Part shown: one piece after another, positions 5,274-8,975 of the stretch
How the letters are laid out: each line of letters starts with the position of its first letter
How positions within the stretch are numbered: position 1 is the stretch's first letter
Assembly (NCBI GenBank): GCA_945971355.1
Contig: CAMFPD010000079.1
Coordinates: forward strand, 1-8,975
Length of the DNA stretch: 8,975 nt
Source: an uncultured Lachnobacterium sp.
GTDB taxonomy: Bacteria; Bacillota; Clostridia; Lachnospirales; Lachnospiraceae
Direction of reading: 5' to 3'
Notes under the pieces: model-generated
The model's input: the letters and a program-made list of their open reading frames with translations, nothing else
Told to the model about the DNA's origin: nothing
Databases searched by the model: none
Made by a program: the position numbers and the translations under genes

Positions 5274-8200
5274 TCAGCGCATTTTTTCAATGGTCTTTTC
5301 CCTAACTTTTACATTTTTTTCGCCTATTTTGCTTTTAAATGTTTGGATTAACTCATCATTTGCGGAAACTGTCTCGTTTCGGCCAAGTCGTTTCATGGCT
5401 TTCTCCTCTGCCAGATATATAATAACCGTGTCATTTCCATCAGAAGTTCGTATAAGCTCATGTACCATTTGCTCCTTAGCTTCATAATCAGCTTTGTTAG
5501 CAAACTGAAGCCACAGCTCCTTCTCGGTCTCATCAAATGAAACTATCCTCTCGCAGATGACTTTTCCGCCCTGCTCATCCTCAACGGTTGCATGACCAAT
5601 CACAAAAACCTTGGCATCATCCTGTATATATCTCTGGTATCTCTCATAGTCTCTCGGAAAAACAATAATTTCAACGGTTCCTGTCAAATCCTCGATAGTC
5701 AAAAATGCCATTGCTTTATTATTTTTTGTAAATTTAATTGTCTTTCCAGATATTATTCCTCCAACTACCACATGAGAATTATCCTGAACCTTGACCGCTC
5801 CTGTTTCCTCATCCATTGCAAAATCAATAGCACTTGCAGTAACGTTCTTTTTCATCTTATCCATGTATTCTTCCAAAGGATGCCCACTGAGATATATTCC
5901 AAGAACCTCCTTCTCGAAGGCCAATGCAACTTCATTTTCAAATTCTCCAACATCCGGGAATTTAATTTCATAGCTGCTCTTTTCCTCCTCAGAGGCAAAA
6001 TCAAACAAACTCATTTGTCCTGCAAGTCCTGTTTTTCTATCTCTGACAACATTGTCAACTATAGAGGAGTACACAAGGGTCATCTGTTTTCTGGTTCCCT
6101 CTAAGCTGTCAAGAGCACCTGCCTTTATGAGATTTTCGATAGCTCTCTTATTTACATCCCTTTCTACAGTTCTCTCGATAAAATCCGACAGTGTTCTGTA
6201 TGGACCATTTTCTTCCCTCTCAGCAATAATCTTGTCGATCACAGGTCTTCCAAGGGCTTTAATTGCATAGAGACCATACCTGACACTTCCATTTTCTGCT
6301 GTGAATTCTCCCTGTCCCACATTCACATCAGGTGGAAGTACATTTATCCCCATCTCCTTGCAGTTATATAAATACTCGGCAGCTTTTGTTGAATTGTCTA
6401 TAACAGAAGTCATCAGAGCTGCCATAAACTCTATCGGATAATAGTATTTAAGCCATGCCGTCTGGACACTTATCACAGCATAAGCAGCTGCATGGGATTT
6501 ATTGAAGGCATACTTTGCAAAATCAACCATGGAATCATATATACTGTTTGCAGCGGCTTCTGTTATCCCATTTGCAACGCAGCCCTTTATGCCACGCTCC
6601 TCATCACCATAGACAAAGCTCTTTCTCTCCTCATCAATGACATACTGTTTTTTCTTACTCATGGCTCGTCTGATATTATCAGCCTGCCCCATTGTATATC
6701 CCGCAAGCTTTTGTACAATCTGCATAACCTGCTCCTGATATACAATACATCCATAGGTTGGCTCGAGAATACTCTCCAGCTCTGGTGTCACATAGGTTAT
6801 AGAAGCTTTGTTATTTTTTCCTTTGATATAGTTTGGAATAAAATCCATAGGGCCCGGACGATACAGAGAAATTCCTGCCACAATATCCTCAAAATTTTGT
6901 GGCTTAAGCTCCTTCATGAAATTTTGCATTCCTGCCGACTCCAGCTGGAACACACCCTCAGTCTTTCCTGTTCCGATAAAATCCAGAGTCCCCTTATCAT
7001 TATAGTCTATGTGATCAATATCTATATCTATTCCCTTCGATGCCTTAATATTCTTAACCGCATCCTTGAGCACAGTAAGAGTTCTAAGTCCAAGGAAATC
7101 CATCTTAAGAAGACCAAGCTCCTCCAGCTGTACCATATTGTACTCAGCTGTTGGACTTCCATCATTTGCTCGTCCCAAAGGTACATAATCACTGGCAACT
7201 CCCGGATATATAACCACACCAGCCGCGTGGACTGAGGTATGGTTAGGAAGCCCTTCCAGCTTTTTGGCCATGTCTATCATTTCCCTGACCTTTGCATCCG
7301 ACTCGTACACTCCCCTGAGCTCAGGATTCATCTGGAGTGCCTTGTCAATAGTTATGTTAAGCTCCATCGGAATCATCTTTGCCAGGCGGTCCGTCTCCGT
7401 ATAAGGAAAATCAAGGGCCTTACCAACAGCCTTGATAACACCTCTTGCCGCCATAGTTCCAAAGGTTACAATCTGTGTAACTGAATCATATCCATATTTT
7501 TTCTGAACATATTCAATTGCACGGTACCGTTCCGCATACTCGAAATCCACATCAATATCAGGCATTGATACTCGCTCCGGGTTAAGGAATCTCTCAAAAA
7601 GCAGATTATACTTAACCGGATCAATATTTGTAATGCCTGTACAATAACAAACTCTACTTCCAGCAGCTGACCCTCGCCCCGGTCCGACCCAACAGTCATG
7701 TGTTCTGCACCAGTTTATATAATCCCATACAATCAGGATATACTCCACAAAACCCATCTTCTTTATGATTCCAAGCTCATACTGCATTGCTTCGTATATT
7801 TCATCCAGAGTCTTCTGTCGCTTTTCCGTCTCTTCTTCTGTGAGCTCTATTCCTGCAGTTTTAGAATCTGTTGCATACTCCGGTACGCTTCGATACTTTT
7901 TATTGAAGCCTTCTTCACACAGATGATTCAAAAATTCCCATGCACTTTCAAAGCCCTCCGGAACCTCGTACTTTGGAATCTTATAATTACCAAATTCAAG
8001 AATAACCTGGCATCTGTCAGCAATTTTTTGAGTATTTTCCACCGCCTGAATTGCGTATGGAAAAAGTGCCCTCATCTCAGCTTCACTCTTTACAAAGAAC
8101 TGCCCTCCTTCATAGCGCATTCTGTCCTCATCAGACACTTTCTTACCTGTCTGGATACACAAAAGCACATCATGGGCCTCAACGTCAGTTGCATAAGTGT

Positions 8201-8825
8201 AGTGCACATCGTTAGTACAGACTAACTCAATTCCAAGCTCCTGACTCATTCTGAGAAGCTGCTGGTTCACAAGCTTCTGTTCAGAAATTCCATGGTCCTG
8301 TAACTCCAGAAAAAAATTATCCTTCCCAAAGCAAGCCTGATATTTTTTGGCAATTTCCTTGGCTTCCTCATAAAATCCTCTTTTTATATATGTGGGAATT
8401 TCTCCTGCCAGACAGGCTGACAGGCAGATAAGGCCTTCATGATATTTCTCCAGAGTTTCAAAATCTACACGTGGTCTGTAGTAATAACCTTCTGTAAATC
8501 CGATAGACACAATTTTCATCAAATTGGCATATCCTGTATTGTTTTCTGCCAACAAAATAAGGTGATAATATCTGTCATCTCCATGATTCAATTCTCTGTC
8601 AAATCTGGAATTTGGTGCTACGTATACTTCGCATCCAATAATAGGATTTATATCATTGGCCTTTGCCTCTTTATAAAACTCAACCACGCCATACATATTT
8701 CCATGGTCAGTTATTGCCGCACTGTTCATGCCCAGTTCTTTGACTCTTGCTACATAATTCTTTATTTTATTCGATCCATCCAACAGACTGTATTCTGTAT
8801 GGGTATGAAGGTGACAAAATGCCAT
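5274..8825 (-). CDS. dnaE: DNA polymerase III alpha subunit, DnaE type, with PHP domain
   Basis: This 1183-residue replicative polymerase has the DnaE domain order. The N-terminal PHP domain (about 1-275) shows CHLHTHT (4-10), Asp16, TDHGNMYG (39-46), Glu66, His88, Cys138 and NDVH (205-208). The polymerase core has GPGRGSAAGS (381-390), PDIDVDF (422-428; catalytic Asp423 and Asp425), NHTSVHAAG (528-536) and KMDFLGLRTLT (574-584; third Asp576). A helix-hairpin-helix region (about 880-908), a clamp-binding motif QMSLF (937-941) and an OB fold (about 1016-1095) follow. It differs from PolC in lacking a DnaQ-like exonuclease insert. Firmicutes normally use DnaE together with PolC. AAGGAG lies about 7 bases before the ATG. 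The frame is intact, and the stop is 71 bp before pfkA. The final 90 residues are less conserved and I assign no function to them. Confidence 0.97.
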   Translation of the reverse strand: MAFCHLHTHTEYSLLDGSNKIKNYVARVKELGMNSAAITDHGNMYGVVEFYKEAKANDINPIIGCEVYVAPNSRFDRELNHGDDRYYHLILLAENNTGYANLMKIVSIGFTEGYYYRPRVDFETLEKYHEGLICLSACLAGEIPTYIKRGFYEEAKEIAKKYQACFGKDNFFLELQDHGISEQKLVNQQLLRMSQELGIELVCTNDVHYTYATDVEAHDVLLCIQTGKKVSDEDRMRYEGGQFFVKSEAEMRALFPYAIQAVENTQKIADRCQVILEFGNYKIPKYEVPEGFESAWEFLNHLCEEGFNKKYRSVPEYATDSKTAGIELTEEETEKRQKTLDEIYEAMQYELGIIKKMGFVEYILIVWDYINWCRTHDCWVGPGRGSAAGSRVCYCTGITNIDPVKYNLLFERFLNPERVSMPDIDVDFEYAERYRAIEYVQKKYGYDSVTQIVTFGTMAARGVIKAVGKALDFPYTETDRLAKMIPMELNITIDKALQMNPELRGVYESDAKVREMIDMAKKLEGLPNHTSVHAAGVVIYPGVASDYVPLGRANDGSPTAEYNMVQLEELGLLKMDFLGLRTLTVLKDAVKNIKASKGIDIDIDHIDYNDKGTLDFIGTGKTEGVFQLESAGMQNFMKELKPQNFEDIVAGISLYRPGPMDFIPNYIKGKNNKASITYVTPELESILEPTYGCIVYQEQVMQIVQKLAGYTMGQADNIRRAMSKKKQYVIDEERKSFVYGDEERGIKGCVANGITEAAANSIYDSMVDFAKYAFNKSHAAAYAVISVQTAWLKYYYPIEFMAALMTSVIDNSTKAAEYLYNCKEMGINVLPPDVNVGQGEFTAENGSVRYGLYAIKALGRPVIDKIIAEREENGPYRTLSDFIERTVERDVNKRAIENLIKAGALDSLEGTRKQMTLVYSSIVDNVVRDRKTGLAGQMSLFDFASEEEKSSYEIKFPDVGEFENEVALAFEKEVLGIYLSGHPLEEYMDKMKKNVTASAIDFAMDEETGAVKVQDNSHVVVGGIISGKTIKFTKNNKAMAFLTIEDLTGTVEIIVFPRDYERYQRYIQDDAKVFVIGHATVEDEQGGKVICERIVSFDETEKELWLQFANKADYEAKEQMVHELIRTSDGNDTVIIYLAEEKAMKRLGRNETVSANDELIQTFKSKIGEKNVKVREKTIEKMR

Positions 8826-8867
8826 TTTTTTACTCCTTTTCAGCTGCTTTCGCAGATAGCTTTTTAT

Positions 8868-8876
8868 ATTCTATCA
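8868..8876 (-). promoter_or_regulatory. Possible extended -10 promoter of dnaE
   Basis: The minus strand reads TGATAGAAT, a TGn extension followed by a -10 box with 5 of 6 consensus bases. It would start transcription near 8861, leaving a leader of about 36 bases before the dnaE ATG. No good -35 box is present, which is tolerable for extended -10 promoters. Confidence 0.45.
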
Positions 8877-8935
8877 CAAAATCAAGCTTTATGATATATT
8901 TGACATCATTATTCTTTAAAACGAAAATTTTTTAT

Positions 8936-8971
8936 TTAAATTCCACCGCCCACTTATGCGGTGGAATTTAA
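8936..8971. terminator. 14-bp perfect stem-loop upstream of dnaE
   Basis: Bases 8936-8949 pair perfectly with 8958-8971 around an 8-base loop; the stem centre is GC-rich (TTCCACCGC) and the ends AT-rich. It lies upstream of the dnaE promoter and most likely ends a preceding minus-strand gene outside the window. T-runs are short on both strands, so it may instead be bidirectional or a dispersed palindrome. Confidence 0.5.
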
Positions 8972-8975
8972 TCTC

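Noticed and set aside
6492..7235. Long plus-strand open frame (247 codons) antisense to dnaE
   Set aside because: It is wholly inside the strongly supported dnaE gene, has a Cys/Ile/Leu-rich composition typical of antisense shadows and shows no family motif. Other plus-strand frames over dnaE, pfkA and the ABC-F gene are rejected likewise.
8900..8928. Plus-strand TTGACA with GAAAAT at 17 bases, a possible divergent promoter
   Set aside because: The -10 match is 4 of 6, no plus-strand gene is visible, and the stem-loop at 8936 follows at once; probably chance in AT-rich DNA.

Overview
The window looks like a chromosomal segment of a low-GC Gram-positive bacterium of the class Clostridia, most probably a Lachnospiraceae gut commensal of the Roseburia/Agathobacter/Butyrivibrio kind. 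The grounds are the AT-rich intergenic DNA, strong AGGAGG-type ribosome binding sites, a DnaE polymerase with an intact PHP domain, and a small RelQ-type alarmone synthetase. The genus is an inference. All six genes lie on the minus strand, so transcription runs from high to low coordinates.

Layout in transcription order. A 14-bp stem-loop at 8936-8971 probably ends the gene before the window. A possible extended -10 promoter (8868-8876) precedes dnaE (8825-5274, DNA polymerase III alpha subunit). After a 71-bp gap comes pfkA (5202-4231, ATP-dependent 6-phosphofructokinase), followed by a stem-loop at 4155-4186 that is a weak terminator candidate. A 570-bp gene-less stretch (3661-4230) follows. 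The second cluster is tight: a SpoU/TrmH-type RNA 2'-O-methyltransferase (3660-2848), a small conserved-looking protein of unknown function (2864-2604, overlapping the previous gene by 17 bp), relQ (2580-1918), and a Uup-like ABC-F ATPase (1916-48). Its stop codon lies in the loop of a GC-rich terminator hairpin (39-58).

The second cluster reads as a translation and stress module: an RNA methyltransferase, a (p)ppGpp synthetase and a ribosome-associated ABC-F ATPase, with overlapping or nearly touching reading frames. The first pair joins replication and glycolysis, a neighbourhood also seen in other Firmicutes.

The most unusual part is the gene-less stretch. Positions 3732-4136 hold three degenerate copies of a unit of about 110 bp. 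Two are direct (3732-3840, 3841-3950) and one is inverted (about 4021-4136). They flank a short core (3950-4017) that can fold into two hairpins closed by a 5-bp stem. Copies B and C alone form a 65-bp imperfect palindrome with 54 of 65 positions complementary. No ORF of note lies inside. It could be a non-autonomous mobile element (MITE or foldback type), a structured RNA, or both. I do not recognise the family. The protein-coding genes themselves look ordinary.
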